Assembly: GCA_008729055.1 (NCBI GenBank)
Contig: SDUX01000004.1
Span: forward strand, 5,162,559-5,226,558
Direction: 5' to 3'
DNA: 64,000 nt
DNA from: Pyropia haitanensis
Lineage: Eukaryota; Rhodophyta; Bangiophyceae; Bangiales; Bangiaceae
Within the stretch, counting starts at the first letter, position 1. The number at the start of each line of letters is the position of its first letter. A program made the translations under genes and the position numbers. Below are positions 32,482 to 43,112 of this stretch, piece after piece. The notes under the pieces were generated by a model, which saw only the letters and a list, made by a program, of their open reading frames with translations, made no database searches and was not told the origin of the DNA.

Positions 32482-34249
32482 GTCAGCGGCGGCGGCCTGG
32501 CGCTGGCGCCGCGGCGGCCGGGCGGGCGGCGCTGGCGCGCTAGACGAGACGCATTGCAAACGGTATTTCCGACCCCCGCGTGCGCCGCGTTCCCCATCCC
32601 TCCAGTGCCTCGGTTGTCCCTCGCTCCTGCTTGCGCGCCAACCTCCCGCCTGGTGCCCAGACAGACCAGACGGACCTGCTCACGGTGAACACGCCATGGC
32701 CGCCACCACCGGCTGACCAGGACCACCCCCGCACACGCGTGCGCGGCCGCCGTGGTGGCTGTCCGTGGCGGATGGCGTACGCGCCAGCCGCCGCCGCCGT
32801 CATTGCCGGGGCGGGGCCAACGCGGCGACGCCGGCCGCGGCGGCGCCCCCCCCCCGGCGTGCGCGCGCCCACCGCAGCCGCCCCTCGCGTCGGCGGCGCA
32901 GCCGCCGCCGCCCGCCACCCGCGCGCGCGCGCGCCGCCGACCGGCGCGGTTCCGCGGCCGACGGCGGCGGGTGGCGCGCGCGCCCGCGCCCGCTAGCGGC
33001 GTGACGAGGGGGGGGGGGGGGGGGCGCGGCGGCGGCGGCACCGCCGCTGGCGGGTCGGTCCCAGCCCCGGCGCCGCGGCACGCGCAGCCGACACCCGGGG
33101 CGGTGACTGTGGGAGCGGGCGTGCTTTGTCAACGCGTGGCGCGTGGGCGTGCCTTGGGGAGTGCACGTGCCGCGGTTGGGATACGTCCTTTGGCTGGCAG
33201 AAGCAGCAGTGTGTGAGGGGGGGCACGGCGGGGTCCTGGCTTGGCAGCAAGACGACCCGCGTTGGGGCACCCATGGATCCCCGTCGGGACAAGCGACTCC
33301 TCCCGTCTGCCCACAGCTCCGCCCCGTCCGCATCCTGGTCACTGGTCCGACGATGGAGCAGGCTTAAAAACGTCCCCCTCACGGCTCCCCCGTTTCACCC
33401 CTGGCCGCACACTGGCACACGACTGCCTGCCTGCCTGCTCGCCTTCATGCCGACCTGCCTACCTGCCCCTCCGCGCTCGCACTACATCGGATCTGTCGCC
33501 CCCACTGGGAGGCGGGCTCGCGGCATGACAAACAGGTGGCAGAAAGGGGAACGAACAGTAACAGGACAGGGACATCCCACGGCTGCAACGGGGACTGGCG
33601 TGCCCGCTGGCCGCCGGCGTGATGACCCGTGCCGGCGTGGTGACCCCCCGCCCCCACTTTTGACTCGGTGGCCACCCTACTAGCTGATGCTACCGCGCCT
33701 CCGAGCAGTCGCTGCCTCCGCCCCTCTGTTCGCCCGCTTCCACCCCCACGCTCTCGACCAAGCACGGTGAAGCGCCGCCATTGCGGCTTGATGGGCACCT
33801 CTCGGAAGGTGCGATTGGTGTTCGGTTCCGTTATCACCCAAACACGTGGTCCACTTTCAACATTGGTACAGACAGTAGTGGTGGCCCACTGGGAGGGGGA
33901 TCAACGAGCGCGCCAAGAGAGAGGAGCGCAAAAGATTCGGTCGCGCTCGCCATCTCCGCAGGCGACAGATCCGATCGACAGCCCTGGACGGTGGCTGGCG
34001 TCGACCACACCCGCTGCTCCTCGCCCGCCACGATCAGCGGCGCCCGCTGGGCAGCGCCCTGCTCCCCGCTGCCGTCTTCCTCGTTGTCGTTGCGTCGCCG
34101 CCCGCTTTGCTGTGGCGGTTCCGCGACGCCCATCTGGCTGCGTTTTCGCCACCCGCCTCCGCTGGTGCTCGCTGTGGTTTGTCCCTCCTCTCTCCCGCGC
34201 CCCACCGCCCCCCCCAAACAGTCCCTGCCCCCACCGGCCGACCGTGACC
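31910..34249. other. Intergenic, GC-repeat-rich left half, ordinary right half
   Basis: 31910-32540 is dominated by G runs and GGC repeats, with open frames on both strands that cannot be ranked. From about 32540 the composition becomes ordinary. An ATG at 33791 is in frame with the arsenate reductase and would add 153 residues, but the sequence before 34250 is C/T-rich leader-like. No other gene recognised. Confidence 0.4.
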
Positions 34250-34780
34250 ATGGCGTCGGCGGCCGGCGCGACGGCGGTGACCCCCCCCCCCTCGCTGGGC
34301 AAGGACGCTGGCGGCCTGCGCGTCCTCTTCCTCTGCACCGGCAACTCGTGCCGGTCGCACATGGCCGAGGCGTGGGCGCGGCACCACCACACCAACGGCA
34401 CCTTCTCGTCGGCGGGCATGCGGCCGAGTGGCAAGGTCAACCCCAACGCGGCGGCGGTGATGGCGGAGAAGGGGATTGACCTGTCGGGCCACCGGTCGCA
34501 GCACCTCGTCGACGCGTTCACGTCCAAGGGGGTGCCCCTCGACTACGTGGTGACCGTCTGTGGCAACGCCGACGGGGACTGCCCCATGTTCCACAAGGGT
34601 GACCCGGACGGCGTGTACGGCAAGACCCGCATCGTGCACGTTGGGTTTGATGACCCGCCAGAGCTCGCGGCGGACCTGCAGGGCGAGGCCGCCCTCGACG
34701 TGTACCGCCGCGTGCGTGATGAGATTGAGGTGTTTATCAAGGGCATGGTCGAGCAGCTCCCGACGCTGCCATACCGGTGA
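34250..34780 (+). CDS. arsC: Arsenate reductase, thioredoxin-coupled (LMW-PTP fold)
   Basis: 176 aa from the ATG at 34250 (ACCATGG). The P-loop CTGNSCRS gives nucleophile Cys29 and Arg35 in the CX5R motif of low-molecular-weight phosphatases. Cys104 and Cys111 (CGNADGDC) have exactly the seven-residue separation of the redox-relay pair in thioredoxin-linked arsenate reductases, and HVGFDDP supplies the catalytic Asp-Pro. The family reduces arsenate to arsenite through a triple-Cys relay, with thioredoxin restoring the enzyme. Length is slightly above the bacterial ~135 aa because of an N-terminal extension (~22 aa) and small inserts. Uninterrupted. The family is mainly bacterial, so an old transfer into the algal lineage is inferred. 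An N-terminally extended form from the in-frame ATG at 33791 is possible but less likely. Confidence 0.93.
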   Translation: MASAAGATAVTPPPSLGKDAGGLRVLFLCTGNSCRSHMAEAWARHHHTNGTFSSAGMRPSGKVNPNAAAVMAEKGIDLSGHRSQHLVDAFTSKGVPLDYVVTVCGNADGDCPMFHKGDPDGVYGKTRIVHVGFDDPPELAADLQGEAALDVYRRVRDEIEVFIKGMVEQLPTLPYR

Positions 34781-35599
34781 AGACATTGGGCGGAGGGGGG
34801 GGGGGCTGGATGGGGCGGGGGAGGGGGAGACGGCATTGTCTGTGGGAAGGGTGGAGTGTAGAGTGCGGGTGTTGGGTGGGGGCGGAGGGAGGGGGCGACG
34901 GATAGACGGTGGTGGGGTGGTGGGTGGCGGCCGGGTCGCAGCCGCCGCCATCGGCATGACTTGTTTTTTCACTTTCGTTTCTTCCCGCCTCGCCGCCCAT
35001 CATAGGCGGGCCGGCCGTCCCTGGCAGTAGTGGCGTCGCCCGAGCGGCAGCCGCCGCGACGGGACCGGGTGATGGACGGCGTGGCCGCCGCCGTGTACCT
35101 GAGCGGCGCGCGCGCGGGGCGCCCCGCCGGCGTCGGCCGACGCAGGCAGCGGTCGGGTGCCAGCGTCCGGGCGGTGGGGTCCCGCCGCCGTCCACGCGCG
35201 TGTTGCTGTAGGACGTGCGCCCCCCGATCGTGTACCGTACTGTCGGCCATGGAATCCCTGTTTTTTGTTTTTTTTACCGATTCGGACGGCACTCTTGACT
35301 GTGGCCGACGGTCCCCGCCCGTCGTGGCGTCCTCTCTCTTGACACTCCCCCCGCCCCCAACACGATAGCATCCACCACGCGCAGCCCCTCTCCTCCCCCG
35401 TCCCGCCGCCCCTATTGTGCACCCGCCGCCCCTATTGTGCACCCGCCGCCCTCCCCCCCGTCACGACCCCGCCCGCACGCCACCCGACGCCACCACCCGT
35501 TCCTCCTCCCGTTCCGCGCCCACGCCTGCCTTTTCCCCCTCCGCGCCCACCCCTGCCTGGCCCCCCTCCGCACCCACCTCGCCCCGCACCCACACCACG
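34781..35599. other. Intergenic between arsC and EMC2
   Basis: G-rich 3' flank, then mixed sequence, then a C/T-rich leader from about 35400 that includes a direct repeat of CCGCCCCTATTGTGCACCCG (35403-35450). No gene recognised. Confidence 0.5.
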
Positions 35600-36676
35600 A
35601 TGAGCCGCCGCCGCCACCGTGGTGGGGCCGCCGCCGCGCCGGCCATCCCCCCCTCCCCCACCCCCTCCGTCGTCCCCCCCCCCCCCTCCCCCCCTGCGTG
35701 GCGGTGGCCCCCCCCCTCTCCGCCACCGCCGGCCACCACATCCCCGAATCCATCGTCGCGGCGCTGCTCCCCCTCCTCTCCCTCACCTCCCGCGCGTCCC
35801 CCCCCGTCATCCTGCCGGCCGCCACCCCCGCCGCCCCCCCCCCCGACCCCATCCGCTACGCCACCGCCGCACACTACGCGGGCCTCGAGGCGCTCGCGGC
35901 GGCGGCGTGGGAGGTGGGCGCCTGGGCGACCGGCGACGCGGCGGCGGCCCCCCTCGTCGCGGCCTTCCCCGCCACCTCCCCCCGCCTCGCGCGGCTGCTC
36001 GCGCACCGTGCCGAGGCGGCGGGCGACACGGCCGCCGCGGCGGCGTCGGCGGCCGCCGCGCTGTCCCGCTCGCCCGCCACCTCCGCGGCCGAGGCGCGGC
36101 GGCAGGTGGCGGCGGCGGTGGCGGCGCGGCGGCCGGCGGCGGCGGCCGCCCTCCTCCGTGCCTACCTCGCCACCTGGTCCACCGACGTGGGCGGCTGGGA
36201 GGAGCTCGGCGCCCTCGCCGCCGCCGCGGGCCGCCTCGACGAGGCGGTCTGGTGTGCCGCCGAGGCGGTGGTGCTCACCCCGCCGGGCGGCTGGGCACGG
36301 CCGGCGCGGCTCGCCGACGCCTACTACAACCTGGGCGGTGCCGCCGAGGGGGGGGGGTACCGCCGCGCGCGGGGCTACTACGCCGTCAGCCTCCGCGCGC
36401 GGCGGCGGGGGAACGTGCGCGCGCTGGTGGGGCTGTGGCTGTCGGCGTCGGCGGTGGAAGCGGAGGGCGGCGGCCGGGGGGGGGGGGGGGGGGGGGGGAG
36501 GGGGGGATGCCGACGCGGAGGCGACCAAGAACCGGCGGCTGCGCGAGTGGGCCGCCGCGGGGCTGCGGGTGGAGTTTGGGGGGGGGGGGGGGGGGGGCTG
36601 GTGGGGGCTGCCGTCTTGCGCGTCTTGGCTGCGGGGGTGGGGGGGGGGGGGGAGGGGGGGGGGGGGGGGGGCGTGA
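35600..36676 (+). CDS. EMC2: ER membrane protein complex subunit 2 (TPR protein)
   Basis: Starts at the ATG at 35600 (MSRRRHRGGA). After a C-run frame change the body reads as TPR helices: HYAGLEALAAAAWEVG, SPRLARLLAHRAEAAGD, AAALLRAYLATWSTDVGGWEEL, GRLDEAVWCAAEAVVLTP, LADAYYNLGG, and the distinctive ARGYYAVSLRARRRGNVRAL with GLWLSASAV. This aligns with EMC2's RKYYAQSL...N-RAL-GL block. The tail, after a G-run frame change, is TKNRRLREWAAAGLRVEF, matching the EMC2 C-terminal helix. EMC2 is a cytosolic scaffold subunit of the ER membrane protein complex, a tail-anchored and multipass insertase. Frame breaks lie at C13 (35674-35686) and at G23 (36476-36498); the last ~30 codons are in G runs, so the stop at 36676 is uncertain. 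Overall length matches the family. Confidence 0.82.
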   Translation: MSRRRHRGGAAAAPAIPPSPTPSVVPPPPSPPAWRWPPPSPPPPATTSPNPSSRRCSPSSPSPPARPPPSSCRPPPPPPPPPTPSATPPPHTTRASRRSRRRRGRWAPGRPATRRRPPSSRPSPPPPPASRGCSRTVPRRRATRPPRRRRRPPRCPARPPPPRPRRGGRWRRRWRRGGRRRRPPSSVPTSPPGPPTWAAGRSSAPSPPPRAASTRRSGVPPRRWCSPRRAAGHGRRGSPTPTTTWAVPPRGGGTAARGATTPSASARGGGGTCARWWGCGCRRRRWKRRAAAGGGGGGGGGGDADAEATKNRRLREWAAAGLRVEFGGGGGGGWWGLPSCASWLRGWGGGGRGGGGGA

Positions 36677-38437
36677 TGGGGGGGGGAGGGTGGGGGGGGG
36701 AAGGCGACGTGGGGGTGGGGGGGGGGGTGGGGGATCGTCCTCGGATGAGGATGACGGGCTGCTGCCGTGAGCGGCCCGCTGTCCACCGGGCGTGTCGAGC
36801 CGGTGGGGGCGGGGGGGGGGGTGTTGTAAAGAAGAGAGGGTCGTCACCGTCGGCGTGCCGGTGGGCGGGCGGGCGGGCGGCAGCGCGCAGCCGGCGTCCG
36901 CGCATGAGGGAGCCGACGGGGCGGGGCGGCCCGTGCCCGCCGCCGCCGACGAGGATGGACGGGGCGCGTGCGGAACGACGTGCGCCCCCCCCCCCGCCCG
37001 CCCGCCTGGCGGGTGCCCCCTGCCACGGCGGGATGCGCGACGGCGGGCGGCCGCGCCGCCGCCTCCGCGGCGGCGCCGCGGTGTAACCCGCCTGGCCGCC
37101 CGGTCGGGTGCCGCCGCGGCCGCCGCGCGTCGGCGACCGGGCGCGACGGCCGCCGCGGGCGCTCGCCGCGACGGGCCGCCGCCGCGGCGGCGCGGCGGCG
37201 GCCTGTGCTGGCCGGCGGCAGCGGCCGGCGGCGGCGGCGGCGGCGGCCGCCGCCGCAGCGACGGCGGCGCCCACCGCGGCGGTGCCACCCCGTTGGCAGC
37301 CGACGGCCGTGCCGTCGTGGCGCGTGCCGCTGCTGGCGGGGAGCACGTCTGTGTCGGGGGGGGGGGGGGGGGGGGGGGGGGGAGGGGAGAGACGCGGCAC
37401 TGGGGGCGGCCGCCCGTCCGCGCCGCCGCCGTGGCCAGCACGGCCCGGCTGCCGTGTTCGCCGCCGCCGCCGCGGCCCGAGCCGCCAGCCGCGGCGGCCA
37501 TGACGTGCGCGGCGCGGCCAGTGGCGCGGGTAGGGGGGGCGGGGACGCCAAGGTGAGCAAGGGTCCTCGCCGGTTGGCAAGGGCCCCCGCCGCTGGGAGG
37601 GACACGTCGCTGCGCCCTCCCCAGCGCCGCCCCTCGCGTAGGCGCCTCCCAGCGTGCGTAGTGGCCCCCTGTAGCTACAAAGGCGGCGGGTGCCGGTGCT
37701 GCCGCCGTGGCCGCACCGGCTGCCGCGCCCGGCCGCGCTGTCTCCAATCGGCAAGGGGGGCGGGAGTCGCGGGCGGGGGTATCCGCCCGGGTCCTGGTGC
37801 TGTGTACCCCTCGTCATGGAGCCCCGTCGTGGCCGCCGGCACACGCCGACGGCGGCGACGGAAGGCGCGGCGGGGGGGGCACAGGGGGGGACACTGGTGG
37901 GAGGGGGGCGAGCCGCGGACAGGGGGGGGACGGCGGTGAGGGGCGGCACGCGGCGTGGCGCCGCCGCCGTCGACGCCGCCTCGACAGCCGCGCGGCGCGG
38001 CGAGAGGTATCCCCGCGCCGCCGTGCGCGCCCGTGCGGGCCGCCGCGCTGGCCGCCGTCGCCCCGTGCGGGCGGCGCCGCCGCCGCCGGCGGCGCCCGCT
38101 CGCGGTCCCCGCCGACCGCGTCTGGCGCCGGGGGGGGTAGCGTCCGCCGGCGGCGTGGACGGTGTGCCCGCTGCGACCGCCGCCGCGACTGCCGCGGGCT
38201 GGGGGGGGGGGGGGGTCGTCGGCCCTGCCGCCACCGCCACCCGCCCGGGGCGGCTGCACACGGCGGCGGTGACGGTGGTGACGTTGGCGGGGGGGGGGGG
38301 GGGGCGCGCCCGCCGCCGCCATGGACCGGCTGGCTCCGTCCGCGGCCGGCCGGCGGCGGGTGGCGTGTGGCCGCCTCGCGCCGCCCGCGGCGGCGGCCGT
38401 GCCGCTGGCCCCGCCCGCGCGGTGGGTCGACGGTCGT
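36677..38437. other. GC-rich interval, no gene resolved
   Basis: Long open frames exist on both strands but all are Arg/Ala/Gly/Pro mixtures without domain-like sequence. Contains G runs at 36640-36680 and 37357-37382. If a gene is here it is a low-complexity protein I cannot place. The right edge is the target site of element B. Confidence 0.35.
38430..38437 (+). repeat. Left 8-bp target site duplication of element B
   Basis: ACGGTCGT directly before the CAG end; partner ACGGTCGC at 39802-39809. Confidence 0.75.
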
Positions 38438-39801
38438 CAGTTCCCACCTAAACCCCATCGAGTTCCCATCCAACCCCATCCACCCCCATCGGCCCATCGA
38501 AGGCCCGTTTCGATGGGCGTTTCCAGCCCATCCAAAAGCCCATCGAAAGCGCACTTTGGATGGGACTCTCGACGGGGCCGGGCCCGAAGCGAACACAGCG
38601 TTCGATGGGCTTTTGTCTCACGTGCCCCGCAACAGTCTTGGGACTCCGCAAGAGGCGCGAGATCCACGCTGCTAGACGCTCTCTGATTGGATGGATCAAC
38701 AACCTCACAAGGACTCCTCCAGAAATGTTGAAACAACGGCCACTTCCAGCCAGGTTGGAGCAAACAATGACATGTGTTGCGACAGCGGCGCGCCGTTGTC
38801 CGCACAGGGGACCTCCCTGAGCCTCTCGGCGCGAAAAGGCTGAGGTCACGAACCTCGATTGGACGTTTCATTGATTTCATGTTTTGTAAGAAGCGACGAA
38901 CGCGCATGGAGTCGCACCTTCGCGCGGAGTCGGCGTCAGGGCGAAAACGATCTTCCTTCGTCCTTCGGGCCCTGGAATGGAACAAGCCTGCTCTCGGCAC
39001 CATGCATGCTCCTTGTCTTTTACCAGAAAGAGGCTCCGGCGCACTCGGTGTCTCTCTGGTGCGATCAGTATGCTCAGAGTCAGATCTGGTACGCCAAAGG
39101 CACTGACAGAGACAGCGATAGAACATGTGGCTGAGGTCGCGGCAAGACAGAGTTACAGCGACAGTCAACTTCGTGGGCCGCTTCCACAGAAAGACAGGAG
39201 CAACAGTTTTGAACAGGATCAGCAAAAGAGCGACCATGCCGTAGCGTACCGCGGCACTTCTACGCCGCTCAACACAATAACGGGTACTTCAATCGCAGTG
39301 TATGGTGAGAGTATATATCATGTAGCAGCCATACCGTTCTCGAGAAAATAAATGCGAGTGGTAGTGTAGTGGTTCATTGAGCGGGTGTCCAGCGGGTGTT
39401 TGACTGCGAAGGCGATCGTTGTTACCGGGTGGCGCAAGATCGCCATGTCCATGAACAATTATTTTTTTCAGTCTTTCGATTCAATCACGCCGTCTATTGG
39501 CTGATGAGACGCTGTCAGCAGGGTTTATAGTCCAATGACACGTGCAGAAGAAAAGACAGCAGTCTTTTCGTGGAAACGTCACATTTGTGCTCGAGATAGC
39601 TCAATAAATATAGCCTGTTGGCCAGTTCTCTCGAGTCTTTTGCTCGATGGGAAACCCCATCGAGCCCATCCAAGTGAGTCCCCATCGAGATGCCATCGAA
39701 GGCTCATCGAAAAGGCGCTTCGATGGGGCTTCTGAGGCCCATCCAGTTCCCATCCAGGTCCCATCCAAACCAGGCTTTGGATGGGCTTTCATGGGCAGCT
39801 G
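38438..39801. mobile_element. Non-autonomous hAT-like DNA transposon, element B
   Basis: The left end is CAGTTCCCACCTAAACCCCA and the right end, reverse-complemented, is CAGCTGCCCATGAAAGCCCA, imperfect terminal inverted repeats with the CAG...CTG ends of hAT elements. They are flanked by ACGGTCGT (38430-38437) and ACGGTCGC (39802-39809), an 8-bp target duplication with one mismatch. About ten copies of CCCATCGA/CCCATCC or their complements crowd each ~200-bp end and are nearly absent from the middle, typical of subterminal transposase-binding repeats. The 1-kb core is strikingly AT-richer than the surrounding DNA and has no transposase-like frame; the longest (266 aa, minus strand) is not recognisable. 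Insertion into unannotated GC-rich DNA. Evidence for a hAT-type element is stronger here than for element A because of the target duplication. Confidence 0.8.
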
Positions 39802-39809
39802 ACGGTCGC
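39802..39809 (+). repeat. Right 8-bp target site duplication of element B
   Basis: ACGGTCGC directly after the CTG end, 7 of 8 bases equal to 38430-38437. Confidence 0.75.
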
Positions 39810-41055
39810 GGCGGCCGCCGCCGCGACCGGTGGAGCAACGGACCCGCCGCGTGGGCGGCGCGCGGCGCGTGCCCATCCGCTACGACGGGGTGGCCGTGCC
39901 TCGCGGCACGTACAGTACACCCGTACAGAGTCGGATGGAGACAAGACCACAACCGTACCAGTGGCAGCGGTCGGTGGGGGCGGCTCGCCATCGCCTCCAC
40001 GCGGTGCGACAGCAAGAAGTATCTACGCCGCTCGCGGCGGCCGGCGCGCGCGTGTGCCGACGCGGCGCCGCGCGCGCGGCGGACGCGGCCACCCGCACCG
40101 TCCGGGGGTCTGACGAGCGCGGCTCCATCGTCTGTGGTGTGTGCGTCGACCGCCCGTCCCAATGCGGTAGGGGTGCTGCCCCCTCCCCCCCCCCACCTGC
40201 GGGCGCTCCCCCCCGACGCCAGGTCCACCGCCCACCCGCCGCCGCCCGTCCTCTGCGGCCCCCCGTGGCAGGGCAGGCTACCCCCGGGGCACACGGGTGG
40301 CCCCCCCCCGTGGCGGCCGTCGCCGCGTTTGCCGTGGCGGCCCGTCGCCACAAACGCCGTCGCGAGCGGCGCCGGGGCAGGGGCGCATAGGGCGGCGGGG
40401 CACCCCCCCCCCCCCCCAACCCCCCCCCCGCCCCCGTCAAGCACGGCCCGTATCTCCACCGCCGCCCGCCCCGCATTCTTGCTCTGCCAGAAGCTGCGCG
40501 TGGGGGGGAGGCCACGCCGCCGGCGTGGCGGGCGCCCCCCCCGGCCTGGTCGGTGGCAGCCACACCCCCCCCCCCCCGCCGCCCGGCCGCCGCCGACAGC
40601 GGCGGCGCTGCCCGTCCCACGGTCGGTGGGGGGACACGCCGGCGCGCCGCCGTCGGCCGCCGCGCCCCCCCGCGACCCCGTCACGCCGCGCCCCCCCGCG
40701 ACCCCGTCACGCCGCGCGGGTGCCACCGCGGCGGCCGCCGCCGCGGCGCCCGCCACGCCGGTGCCACTGGCGCGGGGGGGGCGCGTCGCGGTGCCCGCCG
40801 CGGCTGCGTGGCAGCGGGGGGTGGGTTCCCCCCCCCGGCCCCCCCCCCCCCGCACACGGCTCTCGCCACCACCGGCCCGCCCGCCCGCCCGCCCGCCCGC
40901 CCACCCGCCCGCCGCTCGTCCCGGCCCGCCCGCCCGCCGCCCCGTCGCCGCCACCCAAACGGCCGCGGCGTCGGCGGCGGCGGCAGCCGCACCGCCGGCG
41001 GCGGCAGCCGGTGGTGGCGGCGGTGGCGTGGCGGAGATGCGGCGTTGCCGCCGCC

Positions 41056-41116
<61 letters not shown>

Positions 41117-41655
41117 CGCGCCCGTGGCACGCGCGCCTGGACGGGCGGCCGGCCGTGCCACTGGCGGCCGTGCCGGCGGCGGCGGCGGCGCGGCGCCCCC
41201 CGCGGTCGCAGAGCGGCGCGGCGCCCCCCTCTTTTAGCAGACCCGCCGGCGGGAGGGGCGGGCCTCCCCCCGCCGCCCGCCCCGCCGCTGGCGTTTATCT
41301 CGGCGGCTGTCGGCGGCGGTGGGGCGCGTCGCGCCGGCCAGGCTGGCGGCGCCGAATCTCCCCGCCCACGGAGCACGGCACGGCCGCGCGCGGCGGCGGC
41401 CGTCGGCCGCGCACCGCGTCGCCCAGCCCGGCGGCCGTGCCGCTCGTCTGTCCACCTTGGCGCGCCCCCGTCCACCTTGGCTCCCCGCCCCTCGGGCTTG
41501 GCGACGCCCACGCGCGCACGCCGCCGCCTGTGCGCGCCGACCCTCCCGCCGCGGCTGTCCACCCGCCCGACGCTGTCCGTCTTCCTCCCAACCCCCCCCC
41601 CGCCGTCGCGACCAACCCCTGCCGGGCCGCGGCACTCCCCCCCCCCCCCCCCACC
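39810..41655. other. GC-rich interval, no gene resolved
   Basis: Overlapping open frames on both strands, all compositionally driven. Contains a (CCCG)n array at about 40874-40913 and a long GGC run at 41060-41114. Some of the plus-strand sequence before 41656 is C-rich leader-like. Confidence 0.35.
40874..40913. repeat. (CCCG)n tetranucleotide array
   Basis: About nine CCCG/CCCA units; G-quadruplex potential on the minus strand. Similar arrays at 42472-42520 and 57759-57836. Confidence 0.8.
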
Positions 41656-41990
41656 ATGCGGCTGGCCACTTCCCTCCACGTATGGACCACCGCGGATGAC
41701 TGGATGTCGACGCTGTCGGCGACGGGCGCCCCCCCTCCCCCCCCCCCCCCCCCCCCCCCCCCCACCGCCCAGCCGCCCATGGTCCACCGCCGGCGGCAGC
41801 AGCTCCCCCACCTCGTCGTGTGGCCCTGTCGGCAGCCGCGCGCCGCCGCCCCCCCTCCCGCCGGCGGTCGCGTCCCCCCCCACCGCGTCGTCTTCACCGC
41901 CGCCGTCGGCGTCGGCCGGGGCGGGTCGCCGGCGGCGCGCCGCCGCGCGGCCGGTGGGGGGGCGCGTCGACGCCCCGCCGGCGGGTGCCA

Positions 41991-42040
<50 letters not shown>

Positions 42041-42153
42041 ACCACCGCCGCGCCGTCGCTGGTGGACCTCCTCGGCGTGGCGCTCGCGCCGACGCCGCCC
42101 CGATCGTCGGCGGCGGAGCTGTTTGGGCCCCGCCCGCCGGGGGGGGGGGGTAG
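41656..42153 (+). CDS. Hypothetical Pro/Ser/Ala-rich protein
   Basis: Starts at an ATG in CCACCATGCGG context with a non-repetitive N-terminus MRLATSLHVWTTADDWMSTL. A 27-base C run (41737-41763) then forces a frame change, after which SRPWSTAGGSSSPTSSCGPV and SLVDLLGVALAPTPPRSSAA follow. A second change at the G run 42138-42150 would reach the stop at 42151-42153, giving about 165 aa. No family recognised. The coherent composition on both sides of the C run is the only support; the 3' end is a guess. Confidence 0.3.
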
Positions 42154-43112
42154 GCGCGCCGCCGCGGGGTGCCGCCGCCGCCGCCGCCGCCGTTGGCGGC
42201 GCGGCGCGTCCGCCCGGTGGTGGGGGGAAGGGGGGGGGGGGGGGGGCGGGGTGGGCCCGCCCGCGTCGTTGGGCGGCCGACCCCCCGCCGCCCCTGTCGC
42301 TGCCCCGCCGGCCGGTGCTGGCAGCCGCCGCACCCGCCGCGCCGCGACGGGGCACCCCCGTTGCTACGAGTGGGGGGGACCCGCGCCGTGCGCGTGCGCC
42401 CCCGCGCGTGGCGTCTTTGGCCGGGGGGGGGGGGGGGGGGGAGTGCGGCGCGGCGGCGCGCCTGCGGCGGACGGGCGGGCGGGCGGGCGGGCGGGCGGGC
42501 GGGCGGGGGGGGGGGGGGGGCTGTGCCGGCTGCAGGGATGGGGCGATGCGGCACGCGGTCGGTGCGAGCGGGCAGACGGACGGGACGGCGGCGGCGGCGG
42601 TGGGCCGCGCGTGTGGCTGAGCGGCGGGCCGTGCGCGGCGGCGGCCGCGCGGTGTGTACATATAGAGCGCCGCCGCGGGCGTGCGGGCGGGGTGGCCACT
42701 GCGGCTGGCGGGGTAGGGAGGGCGGGCGACACCTAACCATGAAAAAACTGAGTCGTGCGTGCCACCTGCTGTGGAGCGCCGCCCGCGTCGGTCGTGGTGC
42801 GGGTGACGGACCGGACCGGCGGCAGCGGGTGCCGCGGCTGTCTCGGCCAGCCCGCGAGGAGGGGGAGATTGCCGCCCCCTGCTGGAGGACCCGACCGAGG
42901 GGGGGACGGGACTGCCAGGAAGAGAAGAACTGTTCTTTGTGGTCGGGTGCCGCGTACGACAGGGTGTGGGTGGCCGGTCACCTCTGCTGGTGCCGTCACT
43001 CCCCACTCTCCCTCCCCACCCCACCCTTGTCCCATCCCCCACCCCCCTCTGTCGCCCTGCCGCCGCCGCCGCCCCCCCCCCCCCCCCCCCCCCCCGGGGA
43101 CGCCAACCCCCC
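42154..43112. other. Intergenic between 41656 gene and TLDc gene
   Basis: GC-rich to about 42650, then TACATATAGAG (42657-42667), which resembles a TATA box 70 bases before an ATG at 42739. The frame from that ATG (175 aa) overlaps the 3' end of the TLDc gene and looks random, so I do not call it. C-run at 43073-43095. Confidence 0.35.
42472..42520. repeat. (GGGC)n array followed by a G run
   Basis: About eight GGGC units and then 16 G; strong G-quadruplex candidate on the plus strand. Confidence 0.8.

Noticed and set aside
32131..32716. Plus-strand Gly/Arg-rich frame MAGVACFGGG...
   Set aside because: The RGG-like composition is what any frame of this GGC-repeat DNA gives, and the C-terminal third looks random.
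33791..34249. N-terminal extension of the arsenate reductase
   Set aside because: The ATG at 33791 is in frame, but the intervening sequence becomes C/T-rich leader and the ATG at 34250 has a better context and gives the family length.
38438..39237. 266-codon minus-strand frame in element B as a transposase
   Set aside because: No hAT transposase features (BED finger, RW or hATC-type motifs) are visible, and the frame runs into the subterminal repeats.
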